Origin: Deltaproteobacteria bacterium
GTDB lineage: Bacteria > Myxococcota_A > Polyangia > Nannocystales > Nannocystaceae
Length of the DNA stretch: 64,000 nucleotides
Reading direction: 5' to 3'
Assembly: GCA_016709225.1 (NCBI GenBank)
Contig: JADJEE010000001.1
Location: 248,001 to 312,000, forward strand
The translations under genes were made by a program, and so were the position numbers. The notes under the pieces were generated by a model that searched no databases, was not told the origin of the DNA, and worked only from the letters and a program-made list of their open reading frames with translations. Positions 1 to 10,156 of the stretch are shown in pieces. Positions within the stretch are counted from its first letter, which is position 1; every line of letters begins with the position of its first letter.

Positions 1-22
1 GCTTCGAGAGGGGAAGGGAGCG

Positions 23-574
23 TCAGTGCTGCAGGGTCTCGCGCATGCGCGCGAGCTGGGTGCGGAGGCTGCCGTCGATGACGTAGCTACCGACCTTGGT
101 GACCACGCCGCCGAGCAGCGCGGGATCGACCGCGGTGGTCACGACCACGGTCTTGCCGGTCGCGGTCGCGAGCGCCTGCTGCAGGCGCGAGACCGCGTCG
201 GCGCTCATCGGTGCGGCCGAGGTGATCTCGGCCTGCACGCGGTTGGCGGCCTCGTCGGACAACCGCAGGAACGCGCGGCTGATCTCCGGCAGGCCGACGA
301 TGCGATCCTTGTCGATCGCGTGGGCGAGGAACTTGATGACCATCGGGTCGGCGCCGACGCGGCGACCGAGCGCCTCGAGCAGCTTCTTGCGATCGGCGAC
401 CGAGAAGCGGCGGCTCGACAGCGCGGCCAGCAGCGTGAGGCCGTTCTCGTCGGCGGCGCGGCCGAGCTCGGCGAGCGCGCCGAGGTCCTTGGCGTACTTG
501 TCGCGGGCAGCGGGCGAGGGCGCCAGCTGCAGCAGCGCGCGGGCGTAGCGACGGGCGAGGCTTCCGGGAATCAC
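23..574 (-). CDS. atpH: ATP synthase F1 subunit delta (OSCP)
   Basis: Delta/OSCP subunit of the F1Fo ATP synthase (183 aa, normal length). It caps F1 and joins it to the b/b' peripheral stalk on the cytoplasmic face of the inner membrane. The protein opens with the family-typical SLARRYARALL stretch. It carries the conserved C-terminal block around LLGGVVTKVGSYVIDGSL at residues 153-170, which contacts the stalk. The start overlaps the stop of atpF by 4 bases (ATGA), so translation is coupled. In the usual gene order atpA would follow beyond the left edge; it is not visible here. Subunits a and c are not in the window. Confidence 0.95.
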   Translation of the reverse strand: MIPGSLARRYARALLQLAPSPAARDKYAKDLGALAELGRAADENGLTLLAALSSRRFSVADRKKLLEALGRRVGADPMVIKFLAHAIDKDRIVGLPEISRAFLRLSDEAANRVQAEITSAAPMSADAVSRLQQALATATGKTVVVTTAVDPALLGGVVTKVGSYVIDGSLRTQLARMRETLQH

Positions 575-1269
575 GACGGTCCTCCCTCGGCGGCGCCGAG
601 CGGGGCGCTGGCGGTCTGACGGATGTAGTCATCGACCATGCGGACCTGATCGGCGGCGCCGATGCGCTCGCGCAGGAGCACCTCGGCGCGGGCGACCGCG
701 CGGTCGACGATTTCCTTCTCGAGCTGCCGGCGCCGCAGCTCGCCCTCGCGCTCGGCGGCGGCGATCGCCGACTGGCGGATGCGCTCGGCCTCGGCCTCGG
801 CGGCGGCGATGATGCGGCTGCGGTCGGCGGCGGCACGGCTGCGCGCCTCGGTGAGGATCTCCTCGACCTCGCCGTCCATGCGGGCGAGGCGGGCGCGGAC
901 GTCCTTCATGACGCCCTCGGCCTGCTCGCGCGCCGCGCTGGCGCGATCGAGCTGCGACTTGATCTCGTCGCTCTTGCGGGCCGTGCTCGCGCGCAGCTTC
1001 GAGAAGAGCAGCTTCTCGAGCAGCCACATGAGCACGGCGAAGTTGATGAGGATCCACAGCAGGCCGGTCTTGCCGGTGTTGCCGAAGATCGGCGAGATCC
1101 ACTCGATGCCGCCGCCGTGGGCGGCCTCGTGCCCGGCGGCCGGGGCCGCGGCGTGGGCTGCCGGGGCCGCTTCGCCGTGGGCAGGCGCAGCGAGGGCGAC
1201 GTTGGCGAGCGCGAGGTTGGCGAGTGCCAGCCAGGTCGCGAAGGACATCACACGCGGGATGCGGGACAT
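571..1269 (-). CDS. atpF: ATP synthase Fo subunit b, with long N-terminal extension
   Basis: Peripheral stalk subunit b, 232 aa, longer than the roughly 160 aa usual for the family. Residues 1-30 form a signal-peptide-like hydrophobic segment ending ALAAPAHG. An Ala/His/Gly-rich linker (about 30-55) follows, then the canonical membrane anchor around TGLLWILINFAVLMWLLEKL (68-87). The rest is a long charged coiled coil that dimerises with b' and reaches delta. The start overlaps the b' stop (TGATG) and the stop overlaps atpH (ATGA). Whether the first segment is cleaved cannot be told from sequence; b subunits with a leader do occur in deltaproteobacterial relatives. Confidence 0.93.
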   Translation of the reverse strand: MSRIPRVMSFATWLALANLALANVALAAPAHGEAAPAAHAAAPAAGHEAAHGGGIEWISPIFGNTGKTGLLWILINFAVLMWLLEKLLFSKLRASTARKSDEIKSQLDRASAAREQAEGVMKDVRARLARMDGEVEEILTEARSRAAADRSRIIAAAEAEAERIRQSAIAAAEREGELRRRQLEKEIVDRAVARAEVLLRERIGAADQVRMVDDYIRQTASAPLGAAEGGPS

Positions 1270-1769
1270 CAGGCGGCTCCCCTTCCCAGCAGCTTGCTGG
1301 CGATGGTCTGCGCGAGCTCGTCGACGCGGCCCGAGAGCTCGGTGCGGGCGGCCTCCGACTCGCGGGCGATGCGTTCGCGCGCGGCGGTGGCCTCGGCGCT
1401 GGCGGCCTCGCGGGCGGTCGCGAGCTTCGCGGCCTGGGCCTGCTCCTCTTCGCGGTGCGCGGCGCCGCGGAGATCCGCGGCCTGATCGCGGGCCGCCGCG
1501 AGCTTGGCGTCGTAGTCCTTCACCAGCGCGTCGGCCTCTTGCTCGAGCGCGACCGCCTTGCGAGCGGCGCCGTCGATGGCCTCGGCGCGGCGGGCCTGGG
1601 TCGCGAGCCAGGGCTTGAACAACAGTGGATTGAGGATCACCACCAGGGCGAGGAAGATGCCCCCCTGCACGAACAGGGTCCCGTCGATGTCGACCACCGG
1701 TGCGCCGACGAGGGCCAGCGACGAGGGCAGCGCGTCCGTGAGGGTCGAGAGAAGTGCGGCGTGATCCAT
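1269..1769 (-). CDS. atpF': ATP synthase Fo subunit b'
   Basis: Second stalk subunit (b'-type, 166 aa) forming the heterodimeric peripheral stalk with the b subunit encoded next. A single N-terminal membrane span (IFLALVVILNPLLF, about residues 37-50) is followed by an alanine- and charge-rich coiled coil to the C-terminus. I chose the ATG at 1769 because a GAGG lies about 11 bases upstream; an in-frame GTG at 1808 would add 13 residues. It is the first gene of the visible atpF'-atpF-atpH run. The 272 bp upstream, to the bactofilin stop, hold no ORF I trust. Confidence 0.9.
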   Translation of the reverse strand: MDHAALLSTLTDALPSSLALVGAPVVDIDGTLFVQGGIFLALVVILNPLLFKPWLATQARRAEAIDGAARKAVALEQEADALVKDYDAKLAAARDQAADLRGAAHREEEQAQAAKLATAREAASAEATAARERIARESEAARTELSGRVDELAQTIASKLLGRGAA

Positions 1770-2041
1770 CGTCGGTCCAACCTCGAGCGCTGACGCAGAG
1801 TCCGCCACGACCCGCGCTCGCGCGCGCTAGCTACCACGCTGCCGTCGCGGGCGTCAACGCCACCGTCGGCGCGTTGCGGCCGGGCGATCGCGCGCCGATG
1901 GGCCCGATTGCGTGGTGTTGGTGGCGATGGCCCCACCGCGGCTGGTGTCGGTGCCCACGTCGGGCGAGCGCGTCGATCGTCGACGGTGCGCGCGCCGCTC
2001 GCGGGGGCGTGCGGCGGGGCCGCTCGGTTGCGGCCGTTGGC

Positions 2042-2449
2042 TCAGCCGACCGCGGCGGTATCGGTCGGCGTCGGCGCCTTGTCGCGCTTGCGTTGACCGT
2101 TGCCGGTGGTCGCGTGCTGGCCGCTGCCGTCCATCTGGCAGTTGCCCTCGAACACGCTGCCGCGCTGGATCTCGAGCGCCGGGCTCGAGAGGTTGCCGTA
2201 CACGCGCGCCGGCGCATGGATCTCGATCGACTCGCTGGCGCTGATGTCCCCGCGCACGGTGCCCTCGATGACGATCCGCGCCGCGACGATCTGCGCGCGC
2301 ACGTCGGCCGACTCGCCCACGATCAGCGTGCCCTGCGTGCGGATCTCACCGGAGAACTCGCCGTCGATGCGCACCGCACCTTCGAACGTGAGCTTCCCGT
2401 CGAATGCACTGCCTTTGCCGAGGATCGTGGTGATGTCGGGGGTGTTCAT
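2042..2449 (-). CDS. Bactofilin (polymer-forming cytoskeletal protein)
   Basis: Bactofilin, 135 aa, the usual size. These proteins polymerise without nucleotide into cytoskeletal filaments and in myxobacteria act in cell shape and chromosome positioning. The central region shows the family's right-handed beta-helix pattern: short alternating-hydrophobic repeats such as FEGAVRIDGEFSGEIRTQGT and VIEGTVRGDISASESIEI (residues 20-85). Both ends are disordered, the C-terminus basic (GQRKRDK). I use the ATG at 2449 because a GAGG sits 9 bases upstream; the open frame continues to 2548 without a good start. It precedes the atp stalk genes on the same strand, an arrangement seen in other deltaproteobacteria, and may share their transcript. 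Confidence 0.92.
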   Translation of the reverse strand: MNTPDITTILGKGSAFDGKLTFEGAVRIDGEFSGEIRTQGTLIVGESADVRAQIVAARIVIEGTVRGDISASESIEIHAPARVYGNLSSPALEIQRGSVFEGNCQMDGSGQHATTGNGQRKRDKAPTPTDTAAVG

Positions 2450-2675
2450 GGGCGTCTGGCCTCGAGGCTTCTCGCGGTGGTCCGCGGGAGTGATCTCCGA
2501 CCGCAGGCGCGGTGGAGATCGCCGCGGTTCCACGGCCCGATTCGGCACCCACGATCCTCGGGCGGGCCGAGCGTGGCGGGCAGTCCGGGACGGGCGCTGA
2601 CCTTAACCGGATCGGCCGCCCCCGCATACCTGGCCGAGCGTTCAGCGGCGAAGCGGTGCCAGTATCCCCATCGCG

Positions 2676-3767
2676 ATGCTTCGCGCAACACGACTGGCGG
2701 AAGGCGGCGGGCTTGTCTACGCTCCACCAAAGGTGCCGCTCAACCCCGAAGACAGCGCAGACGAGCATCGCGTCGTCGCGGGGGGCGAGCTGGCGCCCGA
2801 GGCGCTCGACGAGCCCAACCCCACGGCGTTGCTGGCCGAGTGCTTCGGTCGCGCGCGCCCGGTGCTGAAGGCGCTGGTGGCCGGCGTCGAGGCCGGTGAC
2901 GCACTCGTGGTCGCGACCGATCGCAAGGGCTTTCCGGTTGCGCAGCGCGTGCTCCGTCGGCCTCGCGACCTGCCGCGTGCGGTCGTGATCGGTCGCCACA
3001 ACCGCTGCGCGCTCTCGATCCCGAACGACAACCGCGTGAGCCTGCGTCACGTCCTTCTGACGGCGTGGGCCGGTGACGGTCCGATTCGCTACCGCGGCTA
3101 CGATCTCGGCGGGCGCGCAGGGGTGCAGCTCGCCGATGGCAAGCGCGTGCCGGGCTTCTCGTTGATGGGCCACGGGCTGGTCAGCCTCGGTCGCACGATC
3201 GTGTTCGTGCTGCCGGGTGGTACGCCCGGCGTGGCGTTGCTCGACGGCAGCGACCAGGAGTCGTTCCGCAACCTGACCGGGCTCGATCCCGCAGGCAGCG
3301 GTGTGCGGCTGGCCGTGAGCGCCACCAGTGAGCCCGGCGTCGCGCACCTGGGCGGCGACGAGCTGCGCGAGTTCGGGGGCTATCGCGGCCTCGACGTCGA
3401 CGCGCGTCCGCAGCCGCGCGGCATCCTGCGGCTGCGCTCGACCAAGCCGGCCGGCCGCGGCGAAGAGGTTCGCGAGCTCGAGCTCGACAGCCGTCAGCTG
3501 CAGCGCGGGCTGTTGATCGGCCGCTACAGCGACCGCTGCTCGCTCGCCGGTCACGGTCGCAACCTCTCGCGGGTGCACGCGCTGGTGACCGAGGAATCGC
3601 CGCGCTCGCTGCTGGTCTACGACCTCGCGAGCACCAACGGCGTGCGGCCGGCGGGCATGACCGAGGGGCCCAGCCACGCGGTGGTGCGGCTGTCCGAGGA
3701 CTCGCCGGTGATGCTCGGCCACTTCGAGCTCGCGTGGGTGCCTGGGCGCCCCGTGAAGCTGCACTGA
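2676..3767 (+). CDS. Double FHA-domain protein
   Basis: Cytoplasmic protein of 363 aa with two forkhead-associated (phosphothreonine-binding) domains and no enzymatic domain that I can see. The first is around residues 100-185, with the core VVIGRHNRCALSIP and a degenerate RVSLRH serine-histidine motif. The second is around 280-355, with LLIGRYSDRCSLAG, NLSRVHALV and DLASTNGV, the classical GR, SxxH and NG signatures. Such proteins usually read out Ser/Thr kinase signalling, which is abundant in myxobacteria. It is divergent from the bactofilin gene. The start is uncertain; later in-frame starts are possible before residue 40. No kinase gene is nearby. Confidence 0.82.
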   Translation: MLRATRLAEGGGLVYAPPKVPLNPEDSADEHRVVAGGELAPEALDEPNPTALLAECFGRARPVLKALVAGVEAGDALVVATDRKGFPVAQRVLRRPRDLPRAVVIGRHNRCALSIPNDNRVSLRHVLLTAWAGDGPIRYRGYDLGGRAGVQLADGKRVPGFSLMGHGLVSLGRTIVFVLPGGTPGVALLDGSDQESFRNLTGLDPAGSGVRLAVSATSEPGVAHLGGDELREFGGYRGLDVDARPQPRGILRLRSTKPAGRGEEVRELELDSRQLQRGLLIGRYSDRCSLAGHGRNLSRVHALVTEESPRSLLVYDLASTNGVRPAGMTEGPSHAVVRLSEDSPVMLGHFELAWVPGRPVKLH

Positions 3768-3802
3768 TCGAACGCGGGCGCGCGCGCGTCCACATCGCTC
3801 GC

Positions 3803-4510
3803 ATGAAGAAGCTCGGCATCGTGCTCATCGTCGTCGGCGTGCTGCTGGCGATCCTGCTCGCGGTGGGTTGGTGGCTCGATCGCACCGCCCGCAGGCTCGC
3901 CGAGCAGACCGCGAGCGCGCGCGTGCTCGAGGTGCTGCCCCACACCAAGCGCGCGGTGGTGACGATCGACGGCTTCCCGTTCCTCGCCGACGTGCTGTTG
4001 TTTTCGACCGTCGATCGATTGCACGTCGAGCTCGATGGCGTCGCCGATCACGGCGTGGAGGTCGAGCACGTCGAGCTGGTGGTCGACAAGATCCGCATCG
4101 ATCGCGACAAGCTCATCGATGCGCAGCAGCTGAAGGTCACCGGCATCGAACGGGCCGAGGTGGTCGCGCGCGTCACCGGCGAGGCCATCTCGAAGGTGAT
4201 CGGCGAGACCGTGAAGCTCGAGGGCGAGACCGCCAAGGTGGTGGTGCGCGGGCTACCGCCGCAGGTCGGCATGGGCGACTCGATCGAGATCGACGCCAAG
4301 CTCACCGTCGATGGTCGTCGCGTGAGCCTGAGCCTGTCGTCGAAGCAGGTGCCCGAGGCGGTGGCCCGGCACTACCTGCGCCCGATGCAGTTCACGCTGC
4401 CCGGCGAAGAGGTGCTGCCGTGCGCGCCGGGCCTGAAGCTGGTCGACTCGCGGCTCGAGCTGCGTTGCAGCGTGACCGAGCTGCCGGTCGCGGTCCGCCG
4501 CGCGCTGTAG
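3803..4510 (+). CDS. DUF2993-like membrane-anchored lipid-binding protein
   Basis: A 235-aa protein with one N-terminal membrane anchor (LGIVLIVVGVLLAILLAVGW, residues 3-22) and an extracytoplasmic domain of alternating beta strands. The layout, and motifs such as VDRLHVELDGV and VEVEHVELVVDKIRID, resemble the DUF2993 family (LmeA-like phospholipid-binding proteins). That assignment is by resemblance only. The ATG at 3803 puts the anchor at the very N-terminus; the open frame extends 23 codons upstream without hydrophobic character. It follows the FHA gene by 35 bases and may be in the same operon. Confidence 0.7.
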   Translation: MKKLGIVLIVVGVLLAILLAVGWWLDRTARRLAEQTASARVLEVLPHTKRAVVTIDGFPFLADVLLFSTVDRLHVELDGVADHGVEVEHVELVVDKIRIDRDKLIDAQQLKVTGIERAEVVARVTGEAISKVIGETVKLEGETAKVVVRGLPPQVGMGDSIEIDAKLTVDGRRVSLSLSSKQVPEAVARHYLRPMQFTLPGEEVLPCAPGLKLVDSRLELRCSVTELPVAVRRAL

Positions 4511-4569
4511 CGGCGTGACGACGACGGACCCTCGTCCGGCTCGGGCCCCGCGTGGCTGCGCTCGCGGGT

Positions 4570-5862
4570 TCAGCGGGCCCGCAGTGCGTCGATGATCGCC
4601 CGGCCGCGGTGCCCCCAGATCGGGTGCGGCTGCCCACAGGCCTCGTCGGCCAGCGCGTTGGCGGCGCGCGCGGTGGTGATGCCCTCGGTCGCGGCGCGCT
4701 GCAGCATGCGATGGGTCACCGCCCACACCGACTGGTCCCAGCTGCGACCGAGGTGGCGCTCGAACGCGGGGTCGTGATCGAGCTGGCCGTACTGCTCGTT
4801 GGCGCAATTGACGATGCCCATGCGGTTGGCCACGAAGTCGGGCACGTACACGATGCCGCGCTCGGCCAGCAGGCGATCGTCGCGGCGGTCGTCGAGCAGC
4901 TGGTTGTTGGCGGCGCCGCAGACCACCGCGCAGCGCAGCATCGCGATGCTCTCGGGCTCGAGCACGCCGCCCAAGGCGTTGGGCGCGAAGATGTCGCAGG
5001 GCTCGGCGAAAATGCTGCGATCGTCGGGCGTGGCCAGCCGCAGCTCGACCGCACGGCCGGCGTAGTGCTGTCGCAGCTCCTCGATGCGCGCCGGCGAGAT
5101 GTCCGAGGCGATCACGCGCCCGATGCCGCGCGCGAGCAGCTCGTCGATCATGAAGCTCGCGACGTTGCCCGCGCCCTGCATGGCCACGACCTTGCCGCCG
5201 AGGTCACCGCGGCCGAGGTGATCGAGGGCGGCCTCCATCGCGCACACCACCCCGCGTGCGGTGGCGTGCGAGGGGTTGCCGCTGCCACCGACCGAAGGCG
5301 GCACGCACGTCACGAAGCGCGTGGTCTCGAACACCGCGGCCATGTCGTCGGGGCCGGTGCCGACGTCCTCGGCGGTGATGTACACGCCGCGCAGCGAGGT
5401 CGTGAAGCGACCGTACTCGCGGTACAGCGTGCGACGGTAGTCGCGATCGCGAAACGGCGCGCCGTCACGACGCAGCACGATGCCCTTGCCACCGCCCCAC
5501 CACAGCCCCGCCAGCGCATTCTTGCGCGACATGCCGAGCGACAGTCGCAGGCCGTCGCGCACGAACGACTCGAGCGTCGCGTAGGGCCAGAAGCGCAGGC
5601 CGCCGGCGGCCTGGCCCCGCACGCTGCGGTGCACGAACGCGCCGAACAGGGCGCCAGTCTCGGGCCCGACGCCGAACGCGATCGCCTCGTGGCGCAGCAT
5701 GTCGCGGGTGTCGGCGTTGCACCACGCCGCCAACGGCTCGAGCCACGCCGCGTCGGCGACCATGCAGTTGCGATCGTGGTCCCAGTAGAGCAGTGCGCGG
5801 CCGCCGTGCCGTGCGAGCTCGCGGGCGAAGTCGTCGGGGTCGAGGTGCAACAGCTCGGACAT
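4570..5862 (-). CDS. Glu/Leu/Phe/Val dehydrogenase family protein
   Basis: NAD(P)-dependent amino-acid dehydrogenase, 430 aa, catalysing reversible oxidative deamination of an amino acid to the 2-oxo acid. The N-terminal dimerisation/catalytic domain carries the glycine-rich LWWGGGKGIVL loop with the substrate-binding lysine. It also has TAEDVGTGPDDM, with the catalytic aspartate region of leucine/glutamate dehydrogenases. The C-terminal Rossmann domain has GAGNVASFMIDELL for the dinucleotide and NxxGIVNCANEQYG near the end. Leucine dehydrogenase is the closest type by motif, but substrate cannot be fixed from sequence. The second ATG (5862, MSELLHL) is preferred over one seven codons upstream. 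It is convergent with the DUF2993-like gene. Confidence 0.88.
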   Translation of the reverse strand: MSELLHLDPDDFARELARHGGRALLYWDHDRNCMVADAAWLEPLAAWCNADTRDMLRHEAIAFGVGPETGALFGAFVHRSVRGQAAGGLRFWPYATLESFVRDGLRLSLGMSRKNALAGLWWGGGKGIVLRRDGAPFRDRDYRRTLYREYGRFTTSLRGVYITAEDVGTGPDDMAAVFETTRFVTCVPPSVGGSGNPSHATARGVVCAMEAALDHLGRGDLGGKVVAMQGAGNVASFMIDELLARGIGRVIASDISPARIEELRQHYAGRAVELRLATPDDRSIFAEPCDIFAPNALGGVLEPESIAMLRCAVVCGAANNQLLDDRRDDRLLAERGIVYVPDFVANRMGIVNCANEQYGQLDHDPAFERHLGRSWDQSVWAVTHRMLQRAATEGITTARAANALADEACGQPHPIWGHRGRAIIDALRAR

Positions 5863-5967
5863 GGCCGCGGTGTGTAGCACCACCGTCGCGTCGGCGACTA
5901 CGGCGGTGCGCCAAGGCGACGCCGGCGCGACGGTGAGCCAGCGCTCGAATGCCTCGCGCTCGGCGGA

Positions 5968-8328
5968 TCAGCTCGCGCCCGCGCGTCGTCGCAGCCACCA
6001 CTCGCCGCCGAACGCGACGAGCAGCAGGAGCAGTGCTCCGGGGCCGCCCCACAGGGCGAGTTCGCGCCGCGCGGTCACGCGGCCACCGGTGTCGTCGGTG
6101 GTCGCGGTCGGCAGCTCCGCTGGTAGCGCGGCGCCCTGGGCGGCGTCGACGAAGGTCCCGCCGGTCGCGGTCGCGAGGCCTTCGAGTCGTGCGATGCCGG
6201 CGTCGGCGTCGATGCGACCGAGCTCGCGGCCGGGGGCCTCGACGATGAACACGCGCTCGACCGCGGTCGCGGTGTCCGGGCCCGCCTCGCCGTCGCCCTC
6301 GCGCCGCGCGATCGCCTTGTAGGCGCCGATCGGCAGTCCTGTGACCTGCTCCTGCGCGCGGCCCAGATCGTCGGTGGTCCAGCTGCCGCTGGCGATCGCC
6401 TCTGCGGCCTCGTCCGAGGCGCCCTCGCCGACGTCGCGCAGGGCCTCGACCTGCCAGCGCAGGGGCACCTTGGCCTCGGGGGCATAGGCGGCGGTGAGCG
6501 TGCGCGCGCGCAGCTCGACCGGTTGATCGACGCGGTAGCGCGGGGCGTCGGTGTCGAGCTGCAAGCGGCCCGAGCTGTCGTCGCGCAGCAACCACCGCAC
6601 CACGCCCAGCCACAGCAGATCGTAGGGCCGCGCGCCGTCGACGAGCGCGAGCTCCGGCGCAAAGCCCAGGCGCCAGGTCGAGCCGGTCGCGAGCACCACC
6701 ACGCGGCCCTTGCCGGGCTCCGACACCGCGAGGATCGGTCGGGGCTGTCCGCGCCCATCGAGCTGGGTCGGGTGGGCCAGCAGCGTGGTCGCGCCGATGT
6801 CGTCGGCGTCGCGCAGCTCGACCGGATTCCAGCCCTCGAGCTCTGGCAGCTCGCTCCAGCCGAGGCCGTCGCCGGCCAACAACCACCCCGTGATGGGATG
6901 GCGCCGCCCGGCGTCGGTGAGCTTGGGGCGCACGCGATCGGGCTCGTGGGTGATGCGGCGGCGCAGATCGATCGGCAGCTGCTGCGCCATCTCGGGGCTG
7001 CCGTAGCCGCGATCCGAGAAGCCCAGGTCACCACCGATGAGCACCAACGCGCCGCCGTCCTCGACGAACTGCGCCATGTTGTCGACGTACTGCCCGACCG
7101 AGTGCTTGACCGCGTCGAAGTTGTGCAGCACCACCAGATCGAACGAGCCCAGCTCCTGCTCGAACAGCTCCTCGGTGGGGAAGGGGATCAGCGAGAGCGC
7201 CTCGCTGTCCTCGCGCGCGATGTCGTCGAAGTCGCGCAAGATGTAGTAGCTCAGCAGCTCGACGTTGGGGTCGCGGCGCAGCAGGGTCCGCAGCGCGCGG
7301 ACGTCCCAGTCGGGGCGACCGGCCACGTGCAGCACACGGACCTTGTCGCGCAGCACCTTCACCACGAACGCGCGGCGGTTGTTCGCGACCGTGGCCTCGC
7401 CGGGCAGCTCGGTCACGAGGATCTCGTAGACGAACTGCCCCACACGATCGGGCGCGACCTCGAATTCGACCCGCTGCGGCACGCCGTCCCCGGACAGCGC
7501 CAAGCGGCGCTCGCCGACGGTCTCGCCGTTGCGACGCAGCGTCACCGTGGCCCGCTCACCGCGCAGGCCGTGCGCGACGATGGTGGCCTCGAACGCGGCG
7601 ACGTTCTCGACGAACGCGAACTCGCCCGCGCGGACCTCGGAGACCGCGACGTCGCGCAGCGCCGGCGCGCCGACGCTGACCGTGGTGATGGGCACGCCCA
7701 GGCGCGCGCCGACCTCCTGCAGCTGCGCGCTGGCGGCGTCGTCGTTGGTGCCGACCAGCCCGTCGCTCAGCACCACCACCGCCGCCAGGCGCTCGCCCGG
7801 CCGCGCTCGGTCGTCGCCGAGGCTGGCCAGCGCGGCCGCGAGATCGGACGCGGCACCGTCGGGCGCCACCGCCAGCGACTCGGCCGCCTCGCCGCCAAGC
7901 ACCTCGAGCTCGTGGGCGAACGCGCGGACGTCGAGGCGCAGGCCCTCGTCGCGCCAGCTCGCGCGCGCGTCGGCGGCCGCCGCCCAGGTCGCGCGCAGCC
8001 GCTCGATGCGGGCGGTCGCGGTGCCGCCCTCGGACGCGTCGGGGATTGCCATCGAGGCCGAGCGATCGACCAGCACGACCACACGGCGACTCGTGGGCGC
8101 CACGCGATCGAAGCGCAGCGTCAGCTCGAAGGCGATCGCGAACAGGGCCAGCACCGCCAGCAACCGCAGCAGCAGCACCGCGATCGCGGTGCGCCGCGGC
8201 ATCGCGCGGCCACGCCGCGTGAACGACAGCGTCGCCTCGACCAGCGCGATCGCGGCGCACAGCCCCAGCAGCAGCAACGCCGGCCACGACGGCACGTGGC
8301 CAGGCGCGAAGCTCCAGGTCTCGCTCAT
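5968..8328 (-). CDS. VWA-domain membrane protein (BatA/CoxE-like, large)
   Basis: Inner-membrane protein of 786 aa. Two N-terminal spans (about residues 15-32 and 50-72) are followed by a von Willebrand A domain whose metal site is complete: VVVLVDRSASM (DxSxS) and VVLSDGLVGT. A glutamine-amidotransferase-like beta region comes next (GGALVLIGGDLGFSDRGYGS), then a long beta-rich part, a C-terminal span (GPGALLLLLVAFGGEWWL) and a basic tail. Proteins of this plan work beside MoxR ATPases in envelope or complex-maturation systems. The start at 8328 overlaps the stop of the DUF4159 gene by 4 bases. The MoxR/DUF58 genes of this window lie 45 kb away. Confidence 0.85.
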   Translation of the reverse strand: MSETWSFAPGHVPSWPALLLLGLCAAIALVEATLSFTRRGRAMPRRTAIAVLLLRLLAVLALFAIAFELTLRFDRVAPTSRRVVVLVDRSASMAIPDASEGGTATARIERLRATWAAAADARASWRDEGLRLDVRAFAHELEVLGGEAAESLAVAPDGAASDLAAALASLGDDRARPGERLAAVVVLSDGLVGTNDDAASAQLQEVGARLGVPITTVSVGAPALRDVAVSEVRAGEFAFVENVAAFEATIVAHGLRGERATVTLRRNGETVGERRLALSGDGVPQRVEFEVAPDRVGQFVYEILVTELPGEATVANNRRAFVVKVLRDKVRVLHVAGRPDWDVRALRTLLRRDPNVELLSYYILRDFDDIAREDSEALSLIPFPTEELFEQELGSFDLVVLHNFDAVKHSVGQYVDNMAQFVEDGGALVLIGGDLGFSDRGYGSPEMAQQLPIDLRRRITHEPDRVRPKLTDAGRRHPITGWLLAGDGLGWSELPELEGWNPVELRDADDIGATTLLAHPTQLDGRGQPRPILAVSEPGKGRVVVLATGSTWRLGFAPELALVDGARPYDLLWLGVVRWLLRDDSSGRLQLDTDAPRYRVDQPVELRARTLTAAYAPEAKVPLRWQVEALRDVGEGASDEAAEAIASGSWTTDDLGRAQEQVTGLPIGAYKAIARREGDGEAGPDTATAVERVFIVEAPGRELGRIDADAGIARLEGLATATGGTFVDAAQGAALPAELPTATTDDTGGRVTARRELALWGGPGALLLLLVAFGGEWWLRRRAGAS

Positions 8329-9143
8329 CGCCACCTGCGCGCGCGCAGCAGCGTCTCGACGTGGGCGCGGTCGGCCTTGTAGTCGGTGCAGGTCGCGTAC
8401 AGCAGGACGTTCACGCCGAAGCGGATCGCCCACTGTCGCTGCTCGGCGCCGCCGGGCGAGCAAGGGTGCGCGGAGCGCCCGTCGGGCAGCTCCTCGAGCG
8501 CGCCGCCGAGATCGTTGCGCATGACCACCGCCTTGAGGCGGCCCTCCTCCTGGATCGCGAGCACGTGGTCGAACGCGGCGGTGCGGCCGACCGGCGCGTC
8601 GACCAGGTAGAAGCTGCGGAACAACACGTGGTCGCGCGCCACCGGGGACAGCGACGAGCCCGGTGCGATGCGGCCCAACAGGGCCTCGACCGATCGCACG
8701 AACGCGTTGTCGGTGCCGCCGTCGGCGGCGTCGAACAGCGCGAGCCCGCCGAGGTCGAGGAACTGCCGCAGGTTGGCCTCGGCGCCGCGCGAGAAGCTCG
8801 GCAGCGCCTCGTCACCGGCGATGTAGAGGAACGGGGTCTCGAACATCGCGGTGCGTTCGGCCTCGATGGTGCTGGGCTCGGTCACCGGCTCGAGGCGCGT
8901 GCGCAGTCGCAGCTCGCGCGCGAGCACCCGCATCGCGGAGCCCCGCGGCTGCCAGTGGCCGTCGTACCGCAGCTGGGGAAGATCGACCGTGATGGGGTCG
9001 TCGACCTCGGCCTCCGGCCAGCTGGCGGCTGGCGGCGGCGCGGCGCGGCCCAGGGCCGGCAGCGCGGCGAGTGTGCTGGCGCCGGCGCGCAGCCACTGCC
9101 GTCGCGGCATCGCGCGACCCCGCGGTCGTCGGTCGGATTCCAT
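8325..9143 (-). CDS. DUF4159-type exported protein, Tat-like signal
   Basis: Secreted protein of about 272 aa. The N-terminus holds a twin-arginine motif (PRRQWLRAG) before a moderately hydrophobic Ala/Leu stretch ending ALGRA, so Tat export is likely. The mature part (DPITVDLPQLRYDGHW, FLYIAGDEALPSFS, LRQFLDLGGLALFD, and a C-terminal FGVNVLLYATCTDYKADR) matches the DUF4159 pattern, a domain usually encoded beside VWA-BatA genes. It is translationally coupled to the VWA gene that follows. Three in-frame ATGs (9167, 9143, 9110) all keep the Tat motif; I give the middle one. Confidence 0.8.
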   Translation of the reverse strand: MESDRRPRGRAMPRRQWLRAGASTLAALPALGRAAPPPAASWPEAEVDDPITVDLPQLRYDGHWQPRGSAMRVLARELRLRTRLEPVTEPSTIEAERTAMFETPFLYIAGDEALPSFSRGAEANLRQFLDLGGLALFDAADGGTDNAFVRSVEALLGRIAPGSSLSPVARDHVLFRSFYLVDAPVGRTAAFDHVLAIQEEGRLKAVVMRNDLGGALEELPDGRSAHPCSPGGAEQRQWAIRFGVNVLLYATCTDYKADRAHVETLLRARRWR

Positions 9144-9214
9144 CTCGGTCGACCGAGCGTAGCCCATGGGCTTGGGTCGGCGCCACGCATGCCGTTACAC
9201 TCTGGGCCGCCGTC

Positions 9215-10152
<938 letters not shown>

Positions 10153-10156
<4 letters not shown>

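Noticed and set aside
8900..9214. Upstream extension of the ABC ATPase to an ATG at 9071
   Set aside because: Residues before the GTG at 9215 have no similarity to ABC proteins and overlap the divergent DUF4159 gene.
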